Notes under the pieces: generated by a model
Told to the model about the DNA's origin: nothing
Databases searched by the model: none
Seen by the model: the letters and a program-made list of their open reading frames with translations, nothing else
Assembly: GCA_021648045.1 (NCBI GenBank)
Contig: JAKITM010000017.1
Span: 1-31,945 of the forward strand
Direction of reading: 5' to 3'
Length of the DNA stretch: 31,945 nucleotides
From: Lysobacterales bacterium
GTDB taxonomy: Bacteria > Pseudomonadota > Gammaproteobacteria > Xanthomonadales > SZUA-36
Program-made: the position numbers and the translations under genes
In this document: piece after piece, positions 6,821 through 14,442 of the stretch
How positions within the stretch are numbered: position 1 is the stretch's first letter
Layout of the letters: each line of letters begins with the position of its first letter

Positions 6821-7642
6821 TTACTCGAATCGCTGTTTTTCCATACGCTGCTGAAAAATAATCGCACCAGGATAATTTTCCAGTACCGCCTCAGAGATTT
6901 CAGTGAACTCTTTAGGTGGAATATGCGAAACAATCTGTACCGGCGCCTGCATATATTGCGCCAACATTGCCTTACCTGCCGAACGGGTAAAAAATGTATA
7001 CGGTGCCAATAGAATATCCAATTTACGGTTTTGTAAACCTGCCGCAATAAAGTCAACCGGTACTGCAGCCGCATCACCAATATGCAGAATGGTTTTACCG
7101 CCCACTGTCATTAAGTGACCAAAATGATGTAAAGCCGCGAATTTTCCCGTGCCATGGGTCAGTGGAAATATCTCTACTGTTACACCTTCCCGACTGAAAG
7201 ATTGCGGCACACCCGGCCGCACAGTAACCGTTTTAACATTCTTATGGTTCTTGGCAAAAGGTTTACAGCGCTCCCTTAAAATCGTTATTACCTGGGGTGA
7301 GGAAATAAACTGGGTGGATTTACTGGCTTTTATAAACAGACAGGCCATATCGGGCTGAAAGTGCTCAAAGTGAATATGACTTGCGAGGGCAATATCAATA
7401 CCTTGAAAATCATCTTTGGCGGAGACCATTGCCTGAACTGAGTGCTCATCCAGCCCCTCAAACAAGGCATAAGCCTCAGCCAAAAAGCCATCGATTATAA
7501 TTTTATCTTTACCGTCACTGAGTAAAAAACCCATATTACCAAGAAAGGTGACCTCTACTGCAGCCTTGACCGTAGTCACCGCACTAACAGAGGACAGCAA
7601 CAGTATGCTGGCAAATAGTTGTTTGACCTTATTCATGAACAT
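6821..7642 (-). CDS. Exported MBL-fold metallo-hydrolase (UlaG-like)
   Basis: A 273-residue protein with an N-terminal signal peptide (~1-28, LFASILLLSSVSAVTTVKA). The MBL domain follows: VEVTFLGNMGFLLSDGKDKIIIDG, then the metal motif H89-I-H91-F-E93-H94 (Glu in place of the usual Asp of HxHxDH), H in LTHGTGKF, and HIGDAA for the later Asp ligand. The layout resembles UlaG/YtnP-like lactonase or phosphodiesterase-type members. Export to the periplasm is likely. Its start overlaps the end of kdkA by 14 bp, so it is the second gene of a minus-strand unit; the functional link to LPS is unclear. A second in-frame ATG lies two codons downstream. Confidence 0.8.
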   Translation of the reverse strand: MFMNKVKQLFASILLLSSVSAVTTVKAAVEVTFLGNMGFLLSDGKDKIIIDGFLAEAYALFEGLDEHSVQAMVSAKDDFQGIDIALASHIHFEHFQPDMACLFIKASKSTQFISSPQVITILRERCKPFAKNHKNVKTVTVRPGVPQSFSREGVTVEIFPLTHGTGKFAALHHFGHLMTVGGKTILHIGDAAAVPVDFIAAGLQNRKLDILLAPYTFFTRSAGKAMLAQYMQAPVQIVSHIPPKEFTEISEAVLENYPGAIIFQQRMEKQRFE

Positions 7643-8363
7643 TTTTTCCTGAAATGTTTAGCTGATAGCTGCTCAATAATATAGACCACCCCGATAGCGG
7701 AAATGACTCCGCAGGAAATAGCTTCATTAACGAGCGTTTTAATCGCTGGATATTATTATTTTGCCATCGAAAACTCGGGGTTTTTAATCGGCATTTATCA
7801 AAGTCTATCAAAAACACCTGCCCAGCGGTATTTATTAGCAAATTATTGGCATTCAAGTCGGCATGATAAACGCCTTTTTTATGAAATTTGCTCAAAACCT
7901 TACCCATTGTTTCCCAATGGTCATTTGAAACTGTACCAAGCAGCTGCTTTTCAGCCAGCGTTTCAGTCGCAGCCAACATTTTTGTCATCAATGCCATTTG
8001 GCTGAATACAAATCCCTGCCGCTCACATAAAGCCGCCAGCGGCTCCGGTACCGGCAGATTCATTTTGTGCATTTGTTCTAATAATCGGAACTCACGAAAA
8101 GCTCGACTGTTTTCATAACCGCTGAATATATACAATGCGCGATTGATTTTTGCCAGCAAGCCACCGCGCAAATAGCGTTTAAGTACAGCCTCCCCGCTAG
8201 TACAAGGAATAACTACCGCACTGCCCCGGCCCGGCAAGCCACGCACAAGCGCATCTGCATGCGCCCAATACTCCGACTCAAACTGAATTGTTTCAGGGGC
8301 ATCTATGGCGCTTGCATCGTATAATATACGGGCATTAGCTGTTGTGATGAGAGTGGGTTTCAT
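7629..8363 (-). CDS. kdkA: 3-deoxy-D-manno-octulosonic acid (Kdo) kinase
   Basis: A 244-residue member of the lipopolysaccharide-kinase (Kdo/WaaP) family, close to the usual KdkA length. Visible kinase parts: VLKRYLRGG (Lys62, ATP phosphate contact, and the RGG typical for this family), HADLNANN (167-174, catalytic Asp169) and LIDFDKC (187-191, metal Asp). The enzyme phosphorylates Kdo of the lipid A-core at the inner membrane's cytoplasmic face. The divergent neighbour is a GT9 heptosyltransferase, and a DUF6165 gene lies nearby, which fits an LPS-core neighbourhood. The C-terminus overlaps the MBL gene start by 14 bp. Confidence 0.85.
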   Translation of the reverse strand: MKPTLITTANARILYDASAIDAPETIQFESEYWAHADALVRGLPGRGSAVVIPCTSGEAVLKRYLRGGLLAKINRALYIFSGYENSRAFREFRLLEQMHKMNLPVPEPLAALCERQGFVFSQMALMTKMLAATETLAEKQLLGTVSNDHWETMGKVLSKFHKKGVYHADLNANNLLINTAGQVFLIDFDKCRLKTPSFRWQNNNIQRLKRSLMKLFPAESFPLSGWSILLSSYQLNISGKNVHE

Positions 8364-8390
8364 ATAATTAATTCTAAGTGCTAGCCAATC

Positions 8391-8437
8391 GTTAGCTAAC
8401 CGCTAACTAATCGATAGCCTAATTTTGCAGTTAGCTA
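8391..8437. promoter_or_regulatory. GTTAGC repeat cluster between kdkA and heptosyltransferase gene
   Basis: The 109-bp divergent gap holds a perfect 10-bp palindrome GTTAGCTAAC (8391-8400), the inverted pair GTTAGC/GCTAAC (8391-8396 and 8402-8407) and a second GTTAGCTA at 8430-8437. Such clustering of one hexamer between divergent promoters suggests a regulator-binding site, but no candidate regulator is visible nearby. Confidence 0.35.
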
Positions 8438-8472
8438 CAGCCAAGGTCAATCACCAATAATATGCCGACACT

Positions 8473-9591
8473 ATGAAAACAAGCCAACACAGCCGTAATT
8501 TAAAATTGCTACCGTTTAGCACAGCACCGCAAAGTGTATGCATACTGCGCTTGTCAGCGCTCGGCGATGTTACCCATGTCTTGCCAGTAGTGGCGGCTAT
8601 TCAGAAAATTTGGCCACAAACACAGATTACCTGGGTTCTGGGTAAGCTTGAATATCAACTGCTAAAACACCTTGAAAATATTGAATTTATTGTATTTGAT
8701 AAAAAACAAAGTTTCCGCTCCTACCGTGAGTTGAAGAAAAAACTGGCGAGTCGTCAGTTTGATGTACTCCTACATATGCAGGTAGCACTACGCGCCAACC
8801 TAGTCAGCAAAGCCATTAACAGCCCTATTCGTCTGGGTTGGGATACACCACGATCGCGCGACTGGCACCACAAGTTTATTAACCACCAGGTCCCCGAAAT
8901 CGCCTACCAACACCAAGCGCAAGGGTTTTTGTCCTTCGCCAGAACGCTCGGATTAGCTTTTCGCGAACCGGAGTGGACACTAGCAGTTAGTGATGAAGCG
9001 CTTAATTTTGCCAACAAACATCTACCTGGCGAGCAAGCTACACTGGTAATCAGCCCCTGTTCTAGTCATCAACTGCGAAACTGGTCTATTAGCGGGTATG
9101 CAGCGGTTGCTGATTATGCCGTAACAGAACTCGGCTTAAGAGTCGTGCTCAGCGGCGGCCCCAGCGCACTGGAGCAATCGGTTGCTCAAAATATTGAAGC
9201 GGCAATGCAATCTCCGGCGATCAACCTTGTGGGTAAAGACACACTACAACAATCGCTCGGAATTCTGAACAAGGCTGATATTGTTATCTCGCCTGATTCT
9301 GGCCCCGCGCATATTGCCAATGCCCTAGGCACACCCGTTATTGGCCTGTATGCAGCTACTTGGTCACGCCGTAGCGGGCCCTATAACAGCCTAGACCTCT
9401 GTGTTGATCGCTTCCCCGAGGCTGCCCGGAAATTCCTCGGTAAAGAGCCACGCGAGTTACGCTGGGGTACAAAAATAGAACAAGCCGGGGTAATGGACTT
9501 AATTACGACCGAGGATGTTATTGAAAAGCTTGAGCAGTGGCAAAACCCAGACTCCAGTGATAAGGACTTACTCTTAACTCAGGTTGGTTAA
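8473..9591 (+). CDS. Glycosyltransferase family 9 (LPS heptosyltransferase)
   Basis: A 372-residue GT9 (GT-B fold) protein. The N-terminal Rossmann block SVCILRLSALGDVTHVLPVV is the heptosyltransferase hallmark (LSALGD, catalytic Asp). The C-terminal nucleotide-sugar block is ISPDSGPAHIANALGTPVIGLYAATWSRRSGPY, with the conserved DSGPAH. Family members transfer L-glycero-D-manno-heptose from ADP-heptose to Kdo or heptose of the LPS core in the cytoplasm. Residue patterns resemble WaaC/WaaF relatives, but I cannot tell heptosyltransferase I from later ones. It diverges from kdkA, consistent with coordinated core assembly. Confidence 0.87.
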   Translation: MKTSQHSRNLKLLPFSTAPQSVCILRLSALGDVTHVLPVVAAIQKIWPQTQITWVLGKLEYQLLKHLENIEFIVFDKKQSFRSYRELKKKLASRQFDVLLHMQVALRANLVSKAINSPIRLGWDTPRSRDWHHKFINHQVPEIAYQHQAQGFLSFARTLGLAFREPEWTLAVSDEALNFANKHLPGEQATLVISPCSSHQLRNWSISGYAAVADYAVTELGLRVVLSGGPSALEQSVAQNIEAAMQSPAINLVGKDTLQQSLGILNKADIVISPDSGPAHIANALGTPVIGLYAATWSRRSGPYNSLDLCVDRFPEAARKFLGKEPRELRWGTKIEQAGVMDLITTEDVIEKLEQWQNPDSSDKDLLLTQVG

Positions 9592-9655
9592 ATCAGTGTT
9601 TTTGTTCGAAATATCAGTTCAATCATTCAACTCATCGTATCGGACAGCTAATGAT

Positions 9656-9684
9656 TTGACCTTAGCTTATCGCTATGTTCTAAT
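9656..9684 (+). promoter_or_regulatory. Candidate sigma-70 promoter for the small secreted protein gene
   Basis: TTGACC (9656-9661) and TCTAAT (9679-9684) are separated by 17 bp and each match the consensus hexamers at five of six positions. They lie 50 bp upstream of the ATG at 9734, in a 142-bp gap after the GT9 gene. Confidence 0.45.
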
Positions 9685-9733
9685 CCGCTGTTGAATTAAC
9701 CCCCTACGCGTCACCCCACGGATATAAAAAACC

Positions 9734-9988
9734 ATGAACAAACTCATTATTACCAGCCTGCTTGCCCTTACATTTTATACACCAGCTGTGTTTGCTGATG
9801 ATGATACTGTTGCAGAAACAAAACCCGTTGAGAAAGCGGTTAAATCCGAGGTAAAAAAACCAGAAACTAAACTCGTCTGTCGACGTATAAAAGTAACCGG
9901 TAGCAATCGTACTGAAAAATCCTGCCGGCGCGTTAATGTAACGGACTCAGATTCTAAAAAGAAGTCCAAATCTAAAAAGAAGAAGTAA
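9734..9988 (+). CDS. Small secreted Lys/Cys-rich protein with two 15-residue CRR repeats
   Basis: An 84-residue protein with a clear signal peptide (~1-21, cleavage near VFA-DDD). The mature part is a charged Glu/Lys linker, then two adjacent 15-residue repeats at 49-63 and 64-78, both of the form CRR..VT.S....KS, and an oligo-lysine end (KSKSKKKK). The first repeat contains VCRRIKVTGS, a pattern I recall in small uncharacterised exported proteins of Proteobacteria. Cysteines 49 and 64 could pair within or between molecules. The basic tail may contact LPS or nucleic acid (inference). It has its own likely promoter. Confidence 0.7.
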   Translation: MNKLIITSLLALTFYTPAVFADDDTVAETKPVEKAVKSEVKKPETKLVCRRIKVTGSNRTEKSCRRVNVTDSDSKKKSKSKKKK

Positions 9989-10023
9989 ATACAGAAATTA
10001 AAAACGCACATACTTCAGTAAAC

Positions 10024-10039
10024 CCCTGCCTTTGCAGGG
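10024..10039. terminator. Hairpin between converging genes, possible bidirectional terminator
   Basis: CCCTGC (10024-10029) pairs with GCAGGG (10034-10039) around a four-base loop. It sits between the plus-strand gene ending at 9988 and the minus-strand gene ending at 10083. Neither side has a strong T-run, so factor-independent termination is uncertain. Confidence 0.35.
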
Positions 10040-10082
10040 CCTCATTACCGCCAGCACCAATATTAGCGCTAGCAAAACAAAC

Positions 10083-10475
10083 TTATTGGTAATCCTGATA
10101 AGACTTTTCTTCTACAATATCCGAACCAAGGTATAAGTTAAGCTCTTTTTTAGCTGCCGCCCGCTGGTCATTGGTGACATAAACCGCACGCGCCAGCTCA
10201 ACAAAGCGTGAGCCAAAGTCTTTGGCTTTTTCCTGGTCACGAATATCATCTTCTATTACCCATAATTCCTCGTTAATTGATTTCATCCGTGCTTTTAATG
10301 CACTTATAGTTGAGTCATCAGCAACGGCTTTGCTCCAAACAGTGGTAAGTAACTCTAATTCGTGGCGCACATTGGCCACTTTTATCGGATCATCAATTCG
10401 TTCGGATTTGATTTCCAAAATGGTGATTTTATCGAGCATTTCACCGGGAGAAACTGGTACAAGAATGTCTTTCAT
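10083..10475 (-). CDS. DUF6165 family protein
   Basis: A 130-residue, mostly helical, soluble protein with no signal peptide. It opens with MKDILVPVSPGEMLDKITILEIKSERI, which is the conserved start of the DUF6165 family, and contains LNEELWVIEDDIRDQEKAKDFG and AVYVTNDQRAAAKKELNLYLGSDIVEEKSY, also family hallmarks. The biochemical role is not known. In other genomes the family tends to sit among LPS or glycan genes (general knowledge), and here it lies 0.5 kb from a GT9 heptosyltransferase and 1.7 kb from kdkA, on its own transcript. Confidence 0.8.
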   Translation of the reverse strand: MKDILVPVSPGEMLDKITILEIKSERIDDPIKVANVRHELELLTTVWSKAVADDSTISALKARMKSINEELWVIEDDIRDQEKAKDFGSRFVELARAVYVTNDQRAAAKKELNLYLGSDIVEEKSYQDYQ

Positions 10476-10843
10476 AATAAAGGGCTTCCTAAGTTATTTC
10501 CCTAGACGGTAATGATTTTTTTAATACCCTTTCACTTTCAAGCGGGTAATAGCGGTGTAATCAGTGTATTTTAACCTATCTTGTTGCTTTGGAAGCCATG
10601 CGAACTCAATTTTTCAGAAGTCTTACTACCTTCCCGGCTGATTCATCGGTTATGCTGAATCTTTTGCTTTGCTTGTGGGTTTAAAAATGAAAAAAAATAT
10701 TATCTCCATCGAGATGTACTGAAAGCCGCTGGCAAGGGTCAAATGAAATTCGCTTTCCAGAAACCCCAGAAATCATCATACGGCCTTTCATTGGGATGGA
10801 TTTAGGGCAGAAAGGCCATAGTTGATTTCCCGTAAAGATTAAC
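10476..10843. other. 368-bp gap without a convincing gene; possible SymE-like remnant on the minus strand
   Basis: Nothing reads as an intact gene. On the minus strand, about 10680-10800 encodes a fragment with IPMKGR followed by SFDPCQRLSVHLDGDNIFF. Its second part can be aligned with the 'GF..G..V.V.V..G.IVL' core of SymE-type toxins, but the W and AGF residues are missing or displaced. It may be a decayed SymE relative, or chance. The rest (10476-10680) shows only AT-rich sequence likely to hold the DUF6165 promoter. Confidence 0.25.
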
Positions 10844-11125
10844 TCAAGCTGCCTGAAAGATTTGCAAATCAACACGATAACCAACCTGCGTTAGCATATT
10901 GACCAGACGGTCGACCGTACATTTGTCGATTCTACCCCTAAGAACATCATTAAGTCGTGGCTGAGTTGTACCTAAATTGATAGCTGCCTGAGATTGCGTC
11001 AGTCCATTTTCTTCTACATACTCGGCTATTTTCATCATTAAAGTAGAGCGTAGTTTCAAATTTGCGGCCTCTGAGGCATCACCTTCCAAAGCATCCCAAA
11101 CATTGATGAATTTTCTTGCTGTCAT
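10844..11125 (-). CDS. XRE-family antitoxin (HigA2-like HTH), orphaned
   Basis: A 93-residue protein. The N-terminal ~25 residues (FINVWDALEGDASEAANLKLRSTLMMKI) are typical of the HTH_37/HigA2-like antitoxins, and the helix-turn-helix covers LTQSQAAINLGTTQPRLNDVLRGRIDKCTVDRLVNML. Members neutralise a Gp49/HigB-type RelE-fold toxin encoded just upstream and repress the operon. Here the ATG overlaps the stop of that toxin gene (ATGA), but only the toxin's C-terminal 48 codons remain. The antitoxin itself looks complete and may persist as a stand-alone repressor. Confidence 0.8.
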   Translation of the reverse strand: MTARKFINVWDALEGDASEAANLKLRSTLMMKIAEYVEENGLTQSQAAINLGTTQPRLNDVLRGRIDKCTVDRLVNMLTQVGYRVDLQIFQAA

Positions 11126-11268
11126 TCTCTGCTTCTCCGCCTTAAATTTCGCAACCGTTTTTTAGCCAGATCAATCTCGGTTTTTGCAGTTTTTTGGCTC
11201 TTCTTCTCAAATGCGTGGATGATATATACCTTAGTTGCAATGCCAGATGCATAGACTTGAGCTTTCTC
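11122..11268 (-). pseudogene. C-terminal remnant of a HigB/Gp49-like RelE-superfamily toxin
   Basis: The minus-strand frame ending in TGA at 11124-11122 reads YASGIATKVYIIHAFEKKSQ and continues KTAKTEIDLAKKRLRNLRRR. This matches the C-terminal half of Gp49-like HigB toxins (pattern VYVLHAFQKKSQKTP..EI..A..R). The frame is closed upstream by a TAG at 11271-11269, and the sequence before that belongs to the intergenic side of the DUF389 gene, so the first half of the toxin is gone. The partner antitoxin overlaps by 4 bp. No start codon with a ribosome site is visible; not functional. Confidence 0.7.
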
Positions 11269-11316
11269 CTACAGGTAGTTGCCTTTAAGATGGAGATGAA
11301 TGATAAACAACCAATA

Positions 11317-12735
11317 TCAATCAGATTCAAAAAACATAATCCCACCACTACCGGCCAAGGTAATACGCAACTTACCGGATTCTATAAAAGCAAAGCTTGA
11401 ACGCTGCAGATCATCGATAAAAACTGCAAATACTTTGTCTTTACGACAAGCAGAAAAGGTGTTGCGATTCATCGTTATATCCATAGCCTTACCACTAAAT
11501 GTGTATTTGCCTTTCCACTTACCACAGTGGGCTTTAACCATGAACTTGCCATTAGCTTCAAATATTAAATTATAGTCCTGTTGACTGGTTGACCTAGCCG
11601 CAGTTTTTTCATCATATTGGGTTAGCTTCCATAACCAGTTGCTAGAAATTAGTTGCTGTTTACTGGCATGAGATGATTGGCTAAGCTCGCTGATTGTGCT
11701 GCCTTTTTGTGGATAGACAGCACTGACTTTTCGGGTCCATGTATAGCTAATCGAAAGCGGCCTAGTTTCTCCTTTTAGCTTACCATTGGCGATGATCTGA
11801 TCATATAAATCGCCAATATTTAATGGCTGGCGCGGACCGGTAAATGAAAACGACAAGGTACGTGTATCATTCTTAAAATCGACATCCGTTAACTCCAGTT
11901 CATTCTCATGCAGCCAGTTCTGCAACACTTCTGATTTAGCCGCGAGGTAATGGGGGTTGAACAAAACTTTATCGGTATAAAACCACAATGGCACAGAGAT
12001 AGACAGGGTTAGCACCAGAAATAAATAGAGCTTGTTTCTGATAAAGGCTGCCGAGTGTTTTCGTGCCGATGCTGGAGACACCCCTACCGCCAGAAAGGTT
12101 AAAGCCGCAGCTAAAACCATGGCCACCAAATTGGTTAAAAACAAAACGACTGCGCGGGTAGCCAGTTCATACTCGCCGCTGGTTAACAAGATTCCTGCTG
12201 ATGCTAAAGGCGGCAACAGGGCCACCGCAACTGCCACTCCTGGAATAGCATTACTTTCCTTACGCGTTATGGTGTAGGCGCCCGCTGCACCTGCTGCTAG
12301 GGCGATGAGCAAATCAAAGTATGTAGGCCGGGTTCGTGCCAGTACCTGCTCAGGAATAAAGACTATTTCGGGTGATAGCAGCGTTAACAACGAAGACAGC
12401 AAAAGCGCGCCCAGTCCCATGGCTAAAATCAGCCACAGTGCAGAGTAAAAACGCTTCTGCCACCCCATAACAACAGCTGCAGCAGCTGCCATAACCGGTG
12501 TCATTAATGGTGCAACCAACATAGCGCCAATGACTACCGCTGCAGAGTCTGATAGTAATCCAGCTGTAGCAATTACAGTCGAGAGTACCAGCAATACGCC
12601 CATACGAAACAGAAATGGTATCCGATTTTGCTTACCAAAAACAAATAAATCTTCCAGCACAAGACGCCGCTCCTCAGGCGACAATTCTCGATCAGAAAGC
12701 AATTGTCGGAAAGTAAACTTTTTCTTGTTATTCAT
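11317..12735 (-). CDS. DUF389 membrane protein with a C-terminal META-like domain
   Basis: A 472-residue protein. Residues ~40-255 carry five to six membrane segments with the DUF389 (TIGR00341-type) core: STVIATAGLLSDSAAVVIGAMLVAPLMTPV, then the ITRKESNAIPGVAVAVALLPPLASAG block. A linker domain (~255-340) is soluble. Residues ~366-470 look like a META/HslJ domain: WLWKLTQYD, YNLIFEANGKFMVKAHCGKWKG, TFSACRKDKVFAVFIDDL, and a GKLRITLAGSGGIMFFE end with the usual 'L.L....G..M.F' pattern. The DUF389 role is unknown (a transport function is often suspected); META domains are otherwise found in periplasmic lipoproteins. Two toxin-antitoxin loci flank the gene. Confidence 0.82.
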   Translation of the reverse strand: MNNKKKFTFRQLLSDRELSPEERRLVLEDLFVFGKQNRIPFLFRMGVLLVLSTVIATAGLLSDSAAVVIGAMLVAPLMTPVMAAAAAVVMGWQKRFYSALWLILAMGLGALLLSSLLTLLSPEIVFIPEQVLARTRPTYFDLLIALAAGAAGAYTITRKESNAIPGVAVAVALLPPLASAGILLTSGEYELATRAVVLFLTNLVAMVLAAALTFLAVGVSPASARKHSAAFIRNKLYLFLVLTLSISVPLWFYTDKVLFNPHYLAAKSEVLQNWLHENELELTDVDFKNDTRTLSFSFTGPRQPLNIGDLYDQIIANGKLKGETRPLSISYTWTRKVSAVYPQKGSTISELSQSSHASKQQLISSNWLWKLTQYDEKTAARSTSQQDYNLIFEANGKFMVKAHCGKWKGKYTFSGKAMDITMNRNTFSACRKDKVFAVFIDDLQRSSFAFIESGKLRITLAGSGGIMFFESD

Positions 12736-12846
12736 GCTGACTAATCCTTAATAATAGCAAGCGAATTTTGTGTATCTGGGAAGTATAACCAAACTGTGTA
12801 TCAAATTTATTGAAAACATTCAGTGCATCAAAAAAACCACTGGATA

Positions 12847-12872
12847 CCGGATAAGTGCTAGGCACTTTCCGG
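12847..12872. repeat. REP-like imperfect palindrome
   Basis: CCGGA-T-AAGTGC (12847-12858) pairs with GCACTTTCCGG (12862-12872), an 11-bp stem with a single bulged T and a three-base TAG loop. The surrounding bases (TGGATACCGGAT... CCGGAATGACG) follow the layout of REP-type extragenic palindromes common in Gammaproteobacteria. It lies downstream of hipA and upstream of the DUF389 gene. Confidence 0.5.
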
Positions 12873-12948
12873 AATGACGAATTTAGAGTGAACGGGCCAA
12901 CTAATGTGGTTTTTATTCTAATTGGTAAGGCAAGCCCTCATTTTCAAC

Positions 12949-14172
12949 CTAATTCAAAAGCCGATCTGTTTTTCGCTTCTTGGGGCTTCGTCGTGGCAAT
13001 TTCACTCCGGAACTTGGCTCTATCATGGTTTGAGAAATTGATTTTTCCAGGCTTTTTTTAAGCTCGGGAAAGCTATTCCAGCGCTCAAAGCCATGAATAA
13101 ACTGCATAGCGATATCTGCCATTTCATTTAGTCGGTCTGTTTGTTTTCTCAAGCCGATATTTCGTGCAAACTTTAGCAGGCCATTTTTATCTGGAAAGGC
13201 TTTTGATTTATTCATGCTCAAGGCAAGATCGTTGGATAGCTCGGGATATGGCAAGCTATTGACCACATCATAAAGCGGTGAGAGTCTAAGATCATTGTCA
13301 TTGGTATCTGTGTATAAAAGGGCAAAGTTCTTTAGGTGTGCATCGCCATTACCCAACAGGCAACTTATCGCAATGTAGTCAAATATTATTTGCTTCTGGC
13401 CGGGATCAGAGCAATACAGGTCAATCACTTTAGCCACGCTTTCATAGCTACTTAGGTATTTTTCTGTGCTCGATTTTTTCATTAGTACGGCAAAATCTTC
13501 CATGCCTAATGCACTGCCATTGCTGGCAATATCAAAGCGTTTCATAATGAAAAGCTCTTCATTATCAGACAGCCAAAATTCAGGTGTAGCAATACCGCAG
13601 GCTTTGGCTATGCTCATACACACGAACTCATTAAGAGCTAGGTTTGGAAAACCATCGCCGCCGGTTTTAATAATCAGGTCTGGCTGTAAAAGAGTAGCCT
13701 TATCGGTAGGCACCATCACTTTTGGCTGCACACCAGAAACTGCCGTATACAGTAAAAACTTATCCAGCAGATATTCAAACACGCTTTCGCTATTGTCCCA
13801 GTGAATCAGGGCTTCTAGATTTTCAGTACTCGGAGGCTCAATAGCAAGTTCTGATGAATAGGACAAGCGGCCAATGCCCCGGTCTTGTTGAAGTGCCAAA
13901 AACAACAAATCATTCACCTTGGTATAACGAATTAATCGCTCCGAAATAGCCTGGCGCACAAAACCTTCCGGAAGATTCATTTCAAATATGGGGTGTAGTG
14001 CACCTGAGTTATATGATGCCGTACGATTGGGCATGGTAACGGAAACCGGCACACCTTGGGGTAAGTAACTAAAGGCGAAACTGCCGTTTTCAAAGCTTAA
14101 CAAGCCGGATGAGTCACTACCAGCCAACACATTGACCCGTTCAATTTTAGCTGGGAAATCTTTTAATTTCAC
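12949..14172 (-). CDS. hipA: HipA-family serine/threonine kinase toxin
   Basis: A 407-residue HipA. The N-terminal subdomain (~1-105) is the small HipA 'couple_hipA' part, here starting MKLKDFPAKIERVNVLAG and including FEMNLPEGFVR. The kinase core contains VSGVQPKVMV (Ser/Pro loop that becomes autophosphorylated in E. coli HipA, equivalent to Ser150), DLIIKTGG (ATP-binding Lys), LLGNGDAHLKNF (catalytic Asp) and LSPLYDVVNSLPY (metal Asp). E. coli HipA phosphorylates glutamyl-tRNA synthetase and causes growth arrest; targets differ among relatives. All key motifs are present, so the toxin should be active. It follows hipB by 2 nt in the usual B-then-A order. Confidence 0.9.
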   Translation of the reverse strand: MKLKDFPAKIERVNVLAGSDSSGLLSFENGSFAFSYLPQGVPVSVTMPNRTASYNSGALHPIFEMNLPEGFVRQAISERLIRYTKVNDLLFLALQQDRGIGRLSYSSELAIEPPSTENLEALIHWDNSESVFEYLLDKFLLYTAVSGVQPKVMVPTDKATLLQPDLIIKTGGDGFPNLALNEFVCMSIAKACGIATPEFWLSDNEELFIMKRFDIASNGSALGMEDFAVLMKKSSTEKYLSSYESVAKVIDLYCSDPGQKQIIFDYIAISCLLGNGDAHLKNFALLYTDTNDNDLRLSPLYDVVNSLPYPELSNDLALSMNKSKAFPDKNGLLKFARNIGLRKQTDRLNEMADIAMQFIHGFERWNSFPELKKSLEKSISQTMIEPSSGVKLPRRSPKKRKTDRLLN

Positions 14173-14174
14173 AA

Positions 14175-14432
14175 TTATTCATCCTCGGAAAAGATCTGAT
14201 CCAGTTGTTCCCAGCTAGGTCGTTTGTGCTTTATGACAGTGAGTTCGAAACCCAATAACTGCAGGTAGCGGTTTAGTATCCACAATGCACCACGGAATTT
14301 ATTCCGCTCAATTTCAGAGATATACCGGCGGGCTATATCAGCCTTTAAAGCAGCCTGCGCCTGGGTTAACTGCTGGCGCTTACGCTGCTGTAAACACAGC
14401 TTCCCAATACTAGGGTAGTTTGAATTTTTCAT
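14175..14432 (-). CDS. hipB: HipB-type XRE antitoxin
   Basis: An 85-residue helix-turn-helix protein (SIGKLCLQQRKRQQLTQAQAALKADIARRYISEIER, then GALWILNRYLQLLGFELTVI). The sequence after the HTH, with 'L..LGFEL', is characteristic of HipB. I take the ATG at 14432; a GTG two codons upstream (14438) would also be in frame. HipB binds HipA and represses the operon by binding palindromes in the promoter; a strong candidate sits right upstream at 14443-14458. The gene ends 2 nt before hipA begins. Confidence 0.85.
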   Translation of the reverse strand: MKNSNYPSIGKLCLQQRKRQQLTQAQAALKADIARRYISEIERNKFRGALWILNRYLQLLGFELTVIKHKRPSWEQLDQIFSEDE

Positions 14433-14442
14433 ACACACAATT

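Noticed and set aside
11142..11348. 68-codon minus-strand ORF over the toxin remnant
   Set aside because: It is in a different frame from the HigB-like tail and has no recognisable content.
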